Under the pieces are notes generated by a model, which was given only the letters and a program-made list of their open reading frames with translations, had not been told where the DNA came from and did not search any database. Positions 43,597 to 54,044 of a stretch of DNA of 64,000 bases are shown piece by piece (positions within the stretch are counted from its first letter, which is position 1; each line of letters opens with the position of its first letter). The DNA is taken from assembly GCA_020747045.1 (NCBI GenBank), contig JAGTJN010000001.1, positions 744,001 to 808,000 on the forward strand, written 5' to 3'. A program made the position numbers and the translations under genes. The DNA is from Phaeosphaeria sp. MPI-PUGE-AT-0046c. Lineage: Eukaryota; Ascomycota; Dothideomycetes; Pleosporales; Phaeosphaeriaceae.

Positions 43597-45033
43597 CTAT
43601 GCCCGTATCCTCAATTTTGTACCCGTTATGCTAAGTCGTCCAATTACAAGAACAGTGCTGCCTAGGAATATCGTCACTCCACCAAACATCTGAGCTATCA
43701 AGTAATTGCCTCCATAAGTCTGGATCAACGCGCCAGCAATTGGTGGCCCTACCAGCGTCCCCAGCCCAATGATGGCAAGACCCATTCCATTCCTCGTCCC
43801 GACTCTGGACATATCTTTCGTGAGACTCGTGAGAACGGCTGGAAACATGCCCTGAAAGCCAGCAACGAAGAAGCCGTAGCTGACTGCCCAGCCATATAGA
43901 CCACCAGCACTCTTAACAAGAGGCCAGAAGAACAAAATTGTCGAAGATGCGAAACAAAAAGGTATGAGCATATTGTAGCAGCCGAAGAACTTGTCTGCAA
44001 AATAACTTGGAATCAGACGTCCCAGGACTCCAATGCCGTTGAGCACCAGGAGCACGTTGACCGCAGTGCCATAAGGTAGGTCGAGGATATTCGTCGCGAA
44101 GGAAGAGATGTAGTAGAAGGCGAAGTACTGTCCTAGGCAGATCAAGAAGACGCCAATCAAGAACAGGCTGTACGGCGCTTCTCTGAACGCACTCAATTCT
44201 AGAACTGGTCCAGACTTCCTCGGTGGCAGACGCGGCTTGAGTAAGCTGCAATACAGGCATCCAACAGCCAGCATAATGAACCCCATCACTCTGACCGTCC
44301 ATGGAAACCCAATCTTTGGCAGGAGTTGGCGCGCAATCGTCGGATACACCAACCCACCCGTCGCCGACCCAGACGCCATAATCGCAAGCGCCACGCTCCT
44401 ATTTTTCGCAAAATAGGTGCTGACAAGCGACAACGACGGCGCAAACTGCATGCCATTTCCCAATCCGTTCAACAGACCCTGTGCAAGGAAGAACTGCCAG
44501 TACTTGGTGCACAAGCTCGTCATGAACATGCCCAAAGCGCTACATATCATGCCGGGGATTACACTCCAGTAGAAGTACCCGGCATCGAACATGCGGCCTG
44601 TGAGCATGCCCAAACTGAAGTGACCCAACATCTGCGCGGACCCGATCCACGACACGGCGCTGGGCTCGAAACCGAGGTCGGTTGTGTAGTGTTGTTGAAA
44701 GACTCCGAAGCAGGCTATCATGCCCCACGTATTGAAGATCACAAAGTGGCCCATGAAAGCTTGAGTCCAGGCTTTTGTGCCTCCATCCGGAGGTGGGCCG
44801 GGATCTATGACGGATGCATTGGAGCGTAAGGTGATTGTTCTGGCGATGTTGGAAAATGATGCCTTGGGTCGTTGGGAGCGATGTGTGTGGTGTGTCTCTA
44901 TTCGTTCCATCTCCTCCTCCTCTTCTCGTGGTACTGACGTCACGTGTGGAAGGATATTGTTGGACGAATATTCCTCTTCATGGTGTGGATTGGTTGTGGA
45001 CAATGCCCTCTCAACATCTTGTGCAGTTGACAT
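43597..45033 (-). CDS. MFS transporter, monocarboxylate transporter (MCT) family
   Basis: Single exon, 478 residues. A hydrophilic N-terminus of about 75 residues precedes the MCT entry motif PPPDGGTKAWTQAFMGHFVIF. About 12 membrane spans follow, with GVFQQHYTTDLGFEPSAVSWIGS (TM1-2 loop), GLLNGLGNGMQFAPSLSLVSTYFAKNRSVALAIMASGSATGG (TM4-5, conserved in the family) and GVLGRLIPSYFADK (TM8-9 loop). Fungal MCT-like proteins mostly have unknown substrates and are not all monocarboxylate carriers; riboflavin and other organic substrates have been reported for some. The start is the ATG at 45033. Plasma membrane is the likely site. Confidence 0.88.
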   Translation of the reverse strand: MSTAQDVERALSTTNPHHEEEYSSNNILPHVTSVPREEEEEMERIETHHTHRSQRPKASFSNIARTITLRSNASVIDPGPPPDGGTKAWTQAFMGHFVIFNTWGMIACFGVFQQHYTTDLGFEPSAVSWIGSAQMLGHFSLGMLTGRMFDAGYFYWSVIPGMICSALGMFMTSLCTKYWQFFLAQGLLNGLGNGMQFAPSLSLVSTYFAKNRSVALAIMASGSATGGLVYPTIARQLLPKIGFPWTVRVMGFIMLAVGCLYCSLLKPRLPPRKSGPVLELSAFREAPYSLFLIGVFLICLGQYFAFYYISSFATNILDLPYGTAVNVLLVLNGIGVLGRLIPSYFADKFFGCYNMLIPFCFASSTILFFWPLVKSAGGLYGWAVSYGFFVAGFQGMFPAVLTSLTKDMSRVGTRNGMGLAIIGLGTLVGPPIAGALIQTYGGNYLIAQMFGGVTIFLGSTVLVIGRLSITGTKLRIRA

Positions 45034-45717
45034 ATTGGTGTACGCGGTCCATTAAGCATTAGCGCTGCTACTGAGGTGGATCTCGAAGCAATCGAACTGT
45101 GACGCCAAATCGATATGAGAATGAAAGGAACAGCCACCGAACTCTTCAAAATTATGCATTTTCCGACGGTTATCGGCTTTTGACTTGGGTAGATCTGCTA
45201 AGGGCGCCGGCCGCGGAGACTAGCCATATACGTGCCCAAAACACGTTATTTCCGTTTCCTCATCCGGGTACCGAAAGTGTCTGCCAATCAGAGGGTTGCT
45301 GGTGGACTCTCAACACAACAGAGCCAGATGATTCCCCGCCTATCTCCACCTATTTGTAAGCTTGGGGTACAGGTGGGACATGCAGATCATATGACTGCGA
45401 AGCTCAGAGAGCTTCATATCGTGATAGTCCATGGGAAACTGTGACAAAGCTGTAAGCGTGAAGGACGATCTTCTAGCTAGACGGTGGCGGACTGCTGTGG
45501 TGTCGTGCTGAGCAACATTGGTCATCACCTGCACTTCAGAGACGATCGCAGGCATGCGAACCGGTGAGGGGAAACAACAACAGGCTGTATGGTGCTTGGA
45601 CAATAGAGTGAACCAACTGTGAGATACCTTCATATATGTCTTACAGCAAAATACACTAACATCTTCGAGAAGACCGCTCAGCTTTCATACAGCTGGCTAC
45701 GAATTGCGACCTGATTA
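45034..45717. other. Intergenic region MFS / CTK1
   Basis: About 680 bp covering the MFS promoter and the CTK1 3' UTR. No gene seen. Confidence 0.45.
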
Positions 45718-48700
45718 TTATGCGGTGACATCATCACTTCTCGTGCGCTTAGGCTCCGGTTCATCACCAGCAGATCCGTCTGCTCTTCGCTTGCCTTCGT
45801 CCCTCTTGGTCTCTTCCCTAGCAGCACGCCGGGCCTCCTTGTCTTGCTTCTCCTTCTCTTTACGCAAGGCTTTGCTCTCGAACTCATGCCAGTCGCCTTC
45901 TAGCTCCTTCAGCGCGTCGGCACGCTTGGATGGTGGACTTTCGCTCGTGAAGAACGGATGTTCAAGGACATCTGCAGCAGTAGGTCGGGTGGCTGGGTCG
46001 TAAAGAAACATTGCCTGTAGTAGTTCGAACGCCATTGGGCTCACTCGATCTTTGAACTTCTCTTCAAAAGTAGACGGTTTTCGCTCGGTGGGCCGAAGAA
46101 GTTCGAACCATTGCATGTCCACAATGCCTGGCCAGTCTTGTACGGTCGGTGTGCCAAGCACGTTATAAATCTTCTCAAGTTGATTGATCTCGCCACCGTC
46201 TCCAGGAAAGATGGCGTGGCGAGTGAAGATTTCGACCAAGACACAAGCTGCTGACCATATATCCACGGCAGGCCCATATTGTGTCTCTCCTAATAAAAGC
46301 TCTGGGGACCGATACCAGATGGTGATGACGCGATTCGTGTAGTCGAGCTTACTCCGCTTTGCATAGAATCTGGCCAAACCAAAGTCCGCCAACTTCAATT
46401 GTCCAGTATTAGACACCAGTATGTTTGCTGCCTTTATATCGCGATGCAGAACACCTCGACGATGGAGATAATCGAGACCTTCAAACAATTGCTTTGCGAG
46501 ATCTTTCTTGTGAGACTGCTCAAGCTTGAATGTCGGATGATTCAGCAAGCCTGTCAGGTCGTGAGAGAGGTACTCAAAGACCATATAGCAGTCATTTTTT
46601 TCCACCATCACTTCTCGAAGCTTGACAATGTTGTCGTGATTGAGTGATTGTAGCAGCTTGACCTCACGTATGGCTGTAACAGGGAAGCCATCACGCTCGC
46701 CCTCCATTCGAATTTTCTTCAATGCCACCATGTCCTTGGTGTAAACATGAACACCCTTGAACACCTTTCCGTACGTACCGGAGCCCACAACTGACTCATT
46801 ACCGGGCTTCCGATAGTATACCGAATCTGATGCTATGTGCTCTGCGGTGAGCGTAGGGCGAGCCTTTATCCGCGTCTTGGTCACAATCTTCGTCTTCGGA
46901 AGATCGGGCGGTGGCGGCGTTGCTCTCCGCTCTGAACGTGCATCGAACCGTGGTTCTGGGCGGAAATCCGGTCGTCGAGGAAGAAACGATTCACGATGGT
47001 CCCTGTCACGAACATCTCGGGCATCTCTTGTGTCGTGCACAGCTCGATCCCTCATCGACCGCTGGTCATGTATGTCTCGTGGATCTCGTACGTCCCTGTC
47101 TCGAGGGTCTCGATAATCTCTCTCCCGTTCACGATAGAAAGCATCACGGTGATCTCGAAGATCTCGAGGATCTCGCATCTCACGGGGATCCCTGTCGCGA
47201 GGGTCTCTATATCCGGGTTTGCGGTCATAGTAGTCATCGTACCGGCGATCTCGCTCTCGATACTGGCGATCGCGGTCTCGACTGCGCTCGCGGTTGCGTT
47301 CACGCTCGTAGTTTCTGTCCCTGTTATCGCGATCTCTGTCTATTCTTGTATCAGACGGATGTCGTGAGCTTGTTTCTCGACCTGCAGCCTCCTTTGCCCT
47401 TGGCTCGAGGAGAGATTCTTTCGAAACCGTCGAAGGCTTCTCAGGTTCCTCCAGTGCAGATTTCACTTTGCTAGCTGTTGCGGGAACAGGATTCTTGGTC
47501 TTCAAGGAGAAACTGAAGCTGGACTTGGATTGCGATGCTGGTGCAACAGCTGGCTTAGTGGGCGGTTGACTGCGCTTGTCGTCTTTTTGGCCCTCGTCTT
47601 CCACACGAAGGTCTTTGGAAGGGCGAAATGGGTTGTCATCGGCATCAACGGCAGTAGATTGTGATTCGGAAGACTGTGTGGTTGCAGGCTGAGGGCGGGG
47701 CGTCTCTGTGGCTGGACGACCACCTCGGGTGCCAGAAGCTGGTGTCCACGACAGATTCGAAAATTGTGTAGGTGCGCCACCACGACCTCGCCCAGCCCCT
47801 ACACCATACGGTGCGCTTGAGCTAGGGCCAGACATGCGCCTATCGGGACCATTGAAATGGCTTCCACGGTACCCATTATGCCCTCCGCGATGTTGGCTGT
47901 TCTGAAAGCTCGATTGTGAATGTTGCTGGTTCGGATAGTATGATGGTGATTGGTTCTGGCTGTAAGACGACTGGTTGGGAGAGTAGCCATGCATCGGTGA
48001 TCTGTAACTAGTCAATAAAGTAAAATTTGCGTTGAGAAAGGTCTTGCTATACCCTTGGTTAGAGTATTGTTGGCCATTCCAACCACCCCTACCACCATGA
48101 TAGGGCGATTGACCTTGTGGGGTGTACTGATTGTGTTGCTGATAGGGTGGAGATTGTGCAAAACCAGGACCACCACGCCCGTGAGACGGGTACGCTCCTC
48201 TCATCTTGTCGTCGTCCTCGCCCTTTGCCGTATCTGGATTGTGGTCTGCTCTAGCAGTAACGGGGCTCTTCCTCGAGGTATGCTGCTCTGTGTGGGAGGA
48301 TTTGGCCGGGTCGCCAGCTCTGCCTGATCGCTGGCGAGAGCCAGATGGCGAAGACGTAGAGGATCGATGAGGACGCGCTCGAGGGGAGCGGCTCCTTCGA
48401 CGTGGCGATCTTGATGGAGAACCTCGTCGGAGTGACGCTGGCGAACGCCGGCGGGTTCGGGAGCGCGACCTGGGTGCGTGCGGTGCACGACTGCGACTTC
48501 TCTCCCTTTCACGAGCAGTGTGGTGCACGTGCACTCTTTCTCTTGATCTTCGCGGCGGCGTTGAAGGCCTCCGACGATAGTTCGCAGGAGAAGACTTCCT
48601 GGCTGCCTCGTCTCGTCGCGACTGCCTTGCGGGCGAAGTAGATCGCTTGCGACTGCGATGCGGCACGGGCCTGTAGTGCGAATCTACGGAGGGCGAGCGG

Positions 48701-49311
48701 CGACGCCCCGCAGAGGGCGGTATGTATGAGTTTGGTGTAACGCGACGTAGCGCTCGGTCACGATCAAGCCGTTGTGAGGGGCTGCGTGCTCGGTCACCAC
48801 GCTTGGGGGTCGAAGGCGACCGCCGGGCCCTTGCCCTTGATCGTGATCTTGACCGCACTGGGCTACGGCTCCGGTGATGTTTCGCTCGTTTGCGTGAACT
48901 TCGGGGAGATGGAGTGCGGCTGTGGTGGCGTTTTGAGGATGGGGTCGTGTCGCGATGGTGGTGATGGTGGTGATGGTGTCGACGTGAGTGCGGAACCCTG
49001 GCCGGACTGGGTTCCCTTCGTGAACTTCGAGGGCGCTCGCCCCTGGAATCTTCGTGGCTGCGACGATGCGTAGGTTCCCTACTCAAAATCCTCTCGCGCG
49101 AACGGCCTCGTGCGTGCTTGGTTGATGAACGGGTGTCGGTTTCGTTGGTGCGACGTCTGGAGGAATCCCTCGCAGCGCGTGGCACCGGAGACAATGTCCT
49201 GGGGTCGATGATGCGCTCTCTTGGGCGGTGCGTGGCCCTCTCTCTGTCTCTAACAGACTGTTCCTCTGGTCTCCACTGGTCTATATCCTGTGCCCGTCGC
49301 GAGCCAGCCAT
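45718..49311 (-). CDS. CTK1: CTD kinase subunit alpha, CTK1/CDK12-type
   Basis: Cyclin-dependent kinase that phosphorylates Ser2 of the RNA polymerase II C-terminal domain during elongation. The open frame is 1197 codons; a 51-bp stretch (48002-48052, GTATAG ... TTACAG) is in frame but codes an out-of-character hydrophobic insert (TFLNANFTLLTS) in a Gly/Tyr/Asn/Gln-rich region, so it is almost surely an intron, leaving 1180 residues. The N-terminal 350 residues are RS-rich with an eight-histidine run (RRHHHHHHHHRD), then a Gly/Gln/Tyr-rich part, then RD/RE repeats (DPRDRDPREMRDPRDLRDH). The kinase domain (about 840-1120) has VGSGTYGKV, the cyclin-binding helix PVTAIRE, HRDIKAANIL, DFGLARF and WYRSPELLLG. 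A basic Lys/Glu tail follows. Kinase residues are all intact. Confidence 0.93.
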   Translation of the reverse strand: MAGSRRAQDIDQWRPEEQSVRDRERATHRPRERIIDPRTLSPVPRAARDSSRRRTNETDTRSSTKHARGRSRERILSREPTHRRSHEDSRGERPRSSRREPSPARVPHSRRHHHHHHHHRDTTPSSKRHHSRTPSPRSSRKRAKHHRSRSPVRSRSRSRARARRSPSTPKRGDRARSPSQRLDRDRALRRVTPNSYIPPSAGRRRSPSVDSHYRPVPHRSRKRSTSPARQSRRDEAARKSSPANYRRRPSTPPRRSRERVHVHHTARERERSRSRAPHAPRSRSRTRRRSPASLRRGSPSRSPRRRSRSPRARPHRSSTSSPSGSRQRSGRAGDPAKSSHTEQHTSRKSPVTARADHNPDTAKGEDDDKMRGAYPSHGRGGPGFAQSPPYQQHNQYTPQGQSPYHGGRGGWNGQQYSNQGYSKTFLNANFTLLTSYRSPMHGYSPNQSSYSQNQSPSYYPNQQHSQSSFQNSQHRGGHNGYRGSHFNGPDRRMSGPSSSAPYGVGAGRGRGGAPTQFSNLSWTPASGTRGGRPATETPRPQPATTQSSESQSTAVDADDNPFRPSKDLRVEDEGQKDDKRSQPPTKPAVAPASQSKSSFSFSLKTKNPVPATASKVKSALEEPEKPSTVSKESLLEPRAKEAAGRETSSRHPSDTRIDRDRDNRDRNYERERNRERSRDRDRQYRERDRRYDDYYDRKPGYRDPRDRDPREMRDPRDLRDHRDAFYRERERDYRDPRDRDVRDPRDIHDQRSMRDRAVHDTRDARDVRDRDHRESFLPRRPDFRPEPRFDARSERRATPPPPDLPKTKIVTKTRIKARPTLTAEHIASDSVYYRKPGNESVVGSGTYGKVFKGVHVYTKDMVALKKIRMEGERDGFPVTAIREVKLLQSLNHDNIVKLREVMVEKNDCYMVFEYLSHDLTGLLNHPTFKLEQSHKKDLAKQLFEGLDYLHRRGVLHRDIKAANILVSNTGQLKLADFGLARFYAKRSKLDYTNRVITIWYRSPELLLGETQYGPAVDIWSAACVLVEIFTRHAIFPGDGGEINQLEKIYNVLGTPTVQDWPGIVDMQWFELLRPTERKPSTFEEKFKDRVSPMAFELLQAMFLYDPATRPTAADVLEHPFFTSESPPSKRADALKELEGDWHEFESKALRKEKEKQDKEARRAAREETKRDEGKRRADGSAGDEPEPKRTRSDDVTA

Positions 49312-49350
49312 GTAGGCAGGAATGGCATCAGAAGTGTGAAGGTTGTAGCA

Positions 49351-49596
49351 TCAAGAGGTCGGCGGGTCTAAGTGTCGCGGCCTAGCCGAGCGTCCAGTCC
49401 TGGCAACTCGCAACCTCAGCCTAACAATAAGATGCAACAGTACAACAGAAAGCAATGAAGACGGGGGCGAATGTGGTGACTGTGTCGAGAACACCTGCAC
49501 GAGCGCGCTGCCGTTGAAGCTCGTCTTGGTGATGCTGTCGTGCCGCTGCTCGGCCGCTTTTTGCCTGTTCGCGCTATCAATCGCCGCCAAGCCCAT
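49351..49596 (-). CDS. Short hypothetical frame upstream of CTK1
   Basis: 81 codons from an ATG at 49596 (MGLAAIDSANRQKAAEQRHD), with a hydrophobic run near the end (SLLSVVLLHLIVRLRL). The first 34 residues look more protein-like than the rest, and GTGTTC follows at that point, so it may be an exon of a longer spliced gene. It could equally be the CTK1 leader. No family recognised. Confidence 0.2.
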   Translation of the reverse strand: MGLAAIDSANRQKAAEQRHDSITKTSFNGSALVQVFSTQSPHSPPSSLLSVVLLHLIVRLRLRVARTGRSARPRHLDPPTS

Positions 49597-51199
49597 GACG
49601 ATCCTCGAATCCTTTGGATGCAGTAGGTCAGCCTTTCGAGCTGGCCATCCCGACCTTCGCTTCGCTTCGCGCCTACGAAGACGTCCTCTTCAGCTGTAGC
49701 TCGACCCCGCTGAGCTGTATATCTAGGCATGCCACCACACCCTTGTAGTGAGGTGTTGAAAGCGTCACACAACTATCTAATGCACACGAACGAACCCCAT
49801 CATGCAACACCACTTCTGACAAGGCAGCGCTTGAGACCATCTTGTCAGGTGCAGCGACAGGACTTTGTGCGGTGACTCAGGTCTCCCATAGCACGCTTGC
49901 GCCCAAGTAAGATATACGCAGTACGTTTCTGATGAGACAGCGTTCGTGGACCGGACGAAGACAGATAGGCCGTGATTGTGTAACTGTTATTGACCTCCGA
50001 GCCATAGCAGTTGGAGAACCAAGTTTAATGCAGGCGTGCTCGGCTTGAGTAGTATGCATGGAACCGGACGTGCGGGCAGAACTAGGCATGATGTGGCCTT
50101 CGCGCAGGAAGCTGTGGCACAGGAACAATAGTCCTCTGGGAAATGTGATGTTGACGGACAAGCTGCATCTGAAGATTGCCGCGTACTCCCAAGGAAAGAA
50201 AGCACTTGGCTGTGGAGCTTAGAGAGGGCGGGAAACTGTGGACAGATCGCTCTGTGAGGCGCTCCGCGATAAGGCGAAGATCTTGCGTACAGTCAAGTCC
50301 GTAGGGTACGCCTTGTCTTTCTGAGCGCGGGGCATGATAGAGTCCTACCTCGATCGTGTATATTGATCGGCACTCAAACGCGATTCGTCTGATCAGAATG
50401 GAGGAGCCAGGGCCTTTGCCATGATCAATGTAGATAGATCAACTCGACGGCGAAACGCGTGTAGATGTCAGTACGACGATGTGTGAATGCACACAACGTG
50501 AAGCATGAAGCTGCGTCATTCACGGCACCTCCAGCCAACCCATCCCTGCCGAACCATCACCGTCCCCAGTACACTCAGATTGAAGATCCAAACACTAGGA
50601 ACACACAAAGTATTGACGCATTCAGCATGAGCGCGGATCGTGCAACGGCGGGCCGCGCAGAGTAGCTCATGCTGGATTGTGGTGGTGGGTATTCCGAGCG
50701 CTCTCCTGGCCCCTTGTAGACCTCCGCTCCTGAGTCCTTGCCATCTGAAGCAGTGTGAATAGCGGTTAAGCACTGGGCAAGCATGTGCGCAGACATACCT
50801 GTGGTGGTGGATTTGCGGTGACACGGTTGTGGTGACGGTTATGATGATGTGCCTGCCTTCCCAGGGCGCTGCTTCGGCTTGTTGCTCCAGGGCTTGGCGT
50901 CTATCACGTGACTCGCGCACAAACAACTCCGCGAGATCGGATGTGTGAGGCAACGGTCGTCATTGCCTTGGCGTGAACAATCCGGAACGCTAGACTCGCT
51001 TCCAGCCGCCAGTCAAACTTATTCTTCTTACAGTCATGGGGACCAGATCTCCGCCGCTCTTACGAACAAGCATGCGACAGATCGAATGCACTTTAAGGGC
51101 GCTTGTGCCATCGTCACGTTAATAGCTGCCGCCCCTCCCCATTGTCCCCACTACTCACCGGCGTAATCCAGCAATCCTTCACTAGAATCCCCCGCAGCC
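49597..51199. other. Intergenic region CTK1 / GTP cyclohydrolase
   Basis: About 1.6 kb. Holds divergent leaders and short overlapping frames with no domains. The last 250 bp before 51200 are C-rich. No RNA gene could be recognised by eye. Confidence 0.4.
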
Positions 51200-52225
51200 A
51201 TGGACGCTGACACCCCAAAATCCGTATCCGCTATTCCATCGCACATGGTGAAAGGACGAGCATCCTCCCGAGTCCCCACTGAAGTACGTGACCAGAAGGA
51301 GAGGGAGAACCTCTACAATGCCATAGAGACATCCAATCGAGGTCGTCAGGTTGTCGATTTCGACGGACTCAACGGCTATTTTCCCGCCAAAGCCACCGCC
51401 GCCAGCATGAATGGTGAGAGGCCGCAGAAGAACCACGACATTGTCAATGGCGAAATCGACGTAGAAGGTTATAATGAGGGGAGCAGCACCCCGCTCAAAA
51501 CCAGCCGTGCACACAGTCCTTACACTCAGCACCCCACCATCGACTTTGACGGCCTCAGCTGGCCAAGCAAAGGCACACTGGCGCGAAAGGATGCCTCCGA
51601 GGAAGAAAAGGCAGAACGTCTCGAGAAGCTTTCGGGCGCGGTGAGAACCATGCTCGAGTGTCTAGGAGAGGACCCTGATCGCGAGGGTCTCCGCGACACT
51701 CCGGATCGTTACGCCAAAGCTTTACTATTCTTCACCAAAGGATACGAGGAGAACCTGCGCGATATTGTCAACGGTGCTGTGTTTCATGAAGACCATGATG
51801 AACTGGTAATAGTGAGGGACATTGAGATCTTCTCATTGTGCGAGCATCACCTTGTGCCTTTCACCGGGAAGGTTAGTTTGTTGCACACTCCCCGCAAGCT
51901 TATCCGTGACTAACACCCACAGATGCACATTGGCTACATTCCTAACCGACGTGTAATCGGATTGTCAAAGCTCGCCCGCATCGCCGAAATGTTCTCCCGC
52001 CGCTTGCAAGTCCAGGAGCGTTTGACCAAGCAAGTCGCGCTCGCCCTCTCCGAGATGCTGCAGCCTCAGGGCGTCGCAGTTGTCGTTGAATCGAGCCATC
52101 TATGCATGGTGATGCGTGGCGTACAAAAGACTGGCGCAAGTACTACGACAAGCTGTATGCTCGGTCGCATGCGCTCGACGGCCAAGACGAGGGAAGAGTT
52201 CCTTCGCCTGATCGATAGGCGGTAG
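51200..52225 (+). CDS. FOL2: GTP cyclohydrolase I
   Basis: Converts GTP to 7,8-dihydroneopterin triphosphate, the first step of folate/pterin synthesis. Two exons, 51200-51871 and 51923-52225 (51-bp intron, GTTAGT donor, CTAAC branch, CACAG acceptor, phase 0), 324 residues. A poorly conserved N-terminal extension of about 140 residues (Ser/Lys/Asp-rich) precedes the core, which starts KLSGAVRTMLECLGEDPDREGLRDTPDR. The active site is present: CEHHLVPFTGK + MHIGYIPNRRVIGLSKLARI across the splice, QERLTKQ, and the second zinc ligand region SSHLCMVMRG. GASTTTSCMLGRM and REEFLRLI close the protein. The core is full length; only the N-terminal extension is longer than in yeast. Confidence 0.95.
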
Positions 52226-52911
52226 AATGATGAATAATGACATCGAATCGGCGTTCTGGGTACGGGATGCATATGGGAGGCGGACCACTCGCGCCCTGCA
52301 TGCGTACGCTCTTGTTTGCATAGAGCTGGACAAAATAATTGTATATTTGGGCGGAGTTCATCACTCAAGCAGGGTGGTCATCTTGTTTACATTGCTTTAG
52401 ACACGTTGCCTTTCAACAGGCGCTTTCCACGATATCCCCAATGATATTTCTGCACATTCTAACCTTTACCGTGTTTCTGAAGAAGTATTGTGAATTGTTG
52501 CCTTGCGTTCTCCAGCCGAGACATGGGTCATCATCATGTTCATTTCCAACAACACATATAGCTCAGTTCTTGTGGAGGCCATACACGTAGGGCTGCCATT
52601 CAAATCTCAAGTCGCACCCTGTACGCCATATCGCACACTCTCAATTAGGCAAATTCCATCGCAACATGCAGTCTACTGAGACGATGGATATCATCCATGA
52701 TACTGAAGGATGATAGGCTGACTTCCGCTCGTACCCCGCGCATGGAGTTATCGGTGTCATGTAAGTTACATACCCGACTAGGCATAGTGTTTACTCATGC
52801 GACTTCAAGGTCTATATGAAGGATGCGAAGCCTCAACGGCATCCATTTCCATGCAAGCATATCTTCAGAACCAAGACTGGCCTTGTTTACTTCCACCAAT
52901 ATTTCAACACG
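52226..52911. other. Intergenic region
   Basis: About 690 bp between two plus-strand genes. The frame of the next gene is open upstream of its ATG (52816-52911), but this part (KDAKPQRHPFPCKHIF) does not look coding. No gene seen. Confidence 0.4.
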
Positions 52912-53814
52912 ATGACCGACACAACCCATACCTTCTCCTCATGCTGCATCAAACACTTCTCCTGGTCCGGTACGCCCTCAGGCACCGAATCAACCCTCTC
53001 CAACCTCCCTGCCTACGTCACCGGGACTAACACCTTGGCCGCTGTCCTCTACGTCCACGATGCGCTAGGCTGGAAATTCAGCAATGCACGCCTGCTCGCA
53101 GATCACTTTGCCAAAGAGGCAAATGTGACCGTCTACATGCCCGACTTCTTTGGGGGCGAGAGACTGGACGAAGACGCCGTCAAAGAAGGACGCTGGGGTG
53201 ATGTGGATATGCCAGGCTTCACGAAGAGAAATGCGAGGGAGGTGAGGGAGCCGGAGATCTTTGAGTGTGCGAGGGAGTTGAGGGGGAGGTACGAGAAGCT
53301 GGGTACGGTGGGCTATTGTTTTGGGGGGTGGGCTGTCATGGTAAGTACAGTATTGAAGCGGTGTACGAGTGTGTATGAAAGAGGCAGCTAATGTAGAAGT
53401 AGAGATTGGGTGGCAAAGAGCATAAGCCTCCGCTTGTCGATTGTGTCGTCTGTGCTCATCCATCGTGGATGACGAAGGAGGATATTGATGGGTATGGAAG
53501 TGCTCCTCTGCAGTTTTTGGCTACGGAGATTGATACGATGTTTCCGCCGGAGTTGAAGCAGTATGCTTTCCAGAAGCTTGTGAGTATTTCTGAACCACTG
53601 ATGCATATCGTTTGGAAAGGTGAATCATGCTAATAGTCAAAAGATAATAGACAGACAGGGTAAGGATGGTGTGGCGGCAGACTGGGTGCATTTGCCGGGT
53701 GTAGCGCATGGCTGTCTGACAAAGGGTGACGAGCATATTGAGGGCGAGAGAGAAGCCATGATTCGAGGCAAGGACAGCGCAGTGGCATGGTTCAAGCAAT
53801 GGCTGTCCACCTGA
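52912..53814 (+). CDS. Dienelactone hydrolase family protein
   Basis: Alpha/beta hydrolase of the dienelactone hydrolase group; the fungal substrate is unknown. Three exons: 52912-53340, 53403-53579, 53659-53814, about 253 residues. Intron 1 is 62 bp, phase 0. The acceptor of intron 2 is ambiguous: CAG at 53658 (preferred) or AAAAG at 53643, which would add five residues (IIDRQ). The catalytic triad is present: Cys in GYCFGG, Asp in ATEIDTMFPPELK, His in PGVAHGCL. VLYVHDALGWKFSNARLLADHFA and VYMPDFFGGERLD fit the fold. No signal peptide, so probably cytosolic. The start MTDTTHTFSSCC is the usual length from the family core. Confidence 0.88.
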
Positions 53815-54044
53815 AATAGTTTACACCAAGCCATCCTTCGTAGTTTGAAGCGACGAATCGATGCATAGGGCTGCGGGGAAATGAAGCGCGAACATCCCTG
53901 CATGCTCCCATGCGCTAGCTCCCGCTGTAGACCGTTCCGTCGCGTCTCCACAAACAAACAATGTCAATACACACAATTCTTATCCACCACTACACCACAC
54001 AGCACCGCGAGACCCGTCGATTTTCATCTTGCATGGCATGAATA

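Noticed and set aside
35697..45033. Secondary-metabolite gene cluster around CDH, DUF8021 and MFS
   Set aside because: No backbone enzyme (PKS, NRPS, terpene synthase, DMATS) and no P450 in the stretch; the genes are interrupted by ordinary ones.
46990..47345. CRISPR-like or tandem repeat array
   Set aside because: The periodicity is codon-level RD/RE repetition inside CTK1, not spaced direct repeats.
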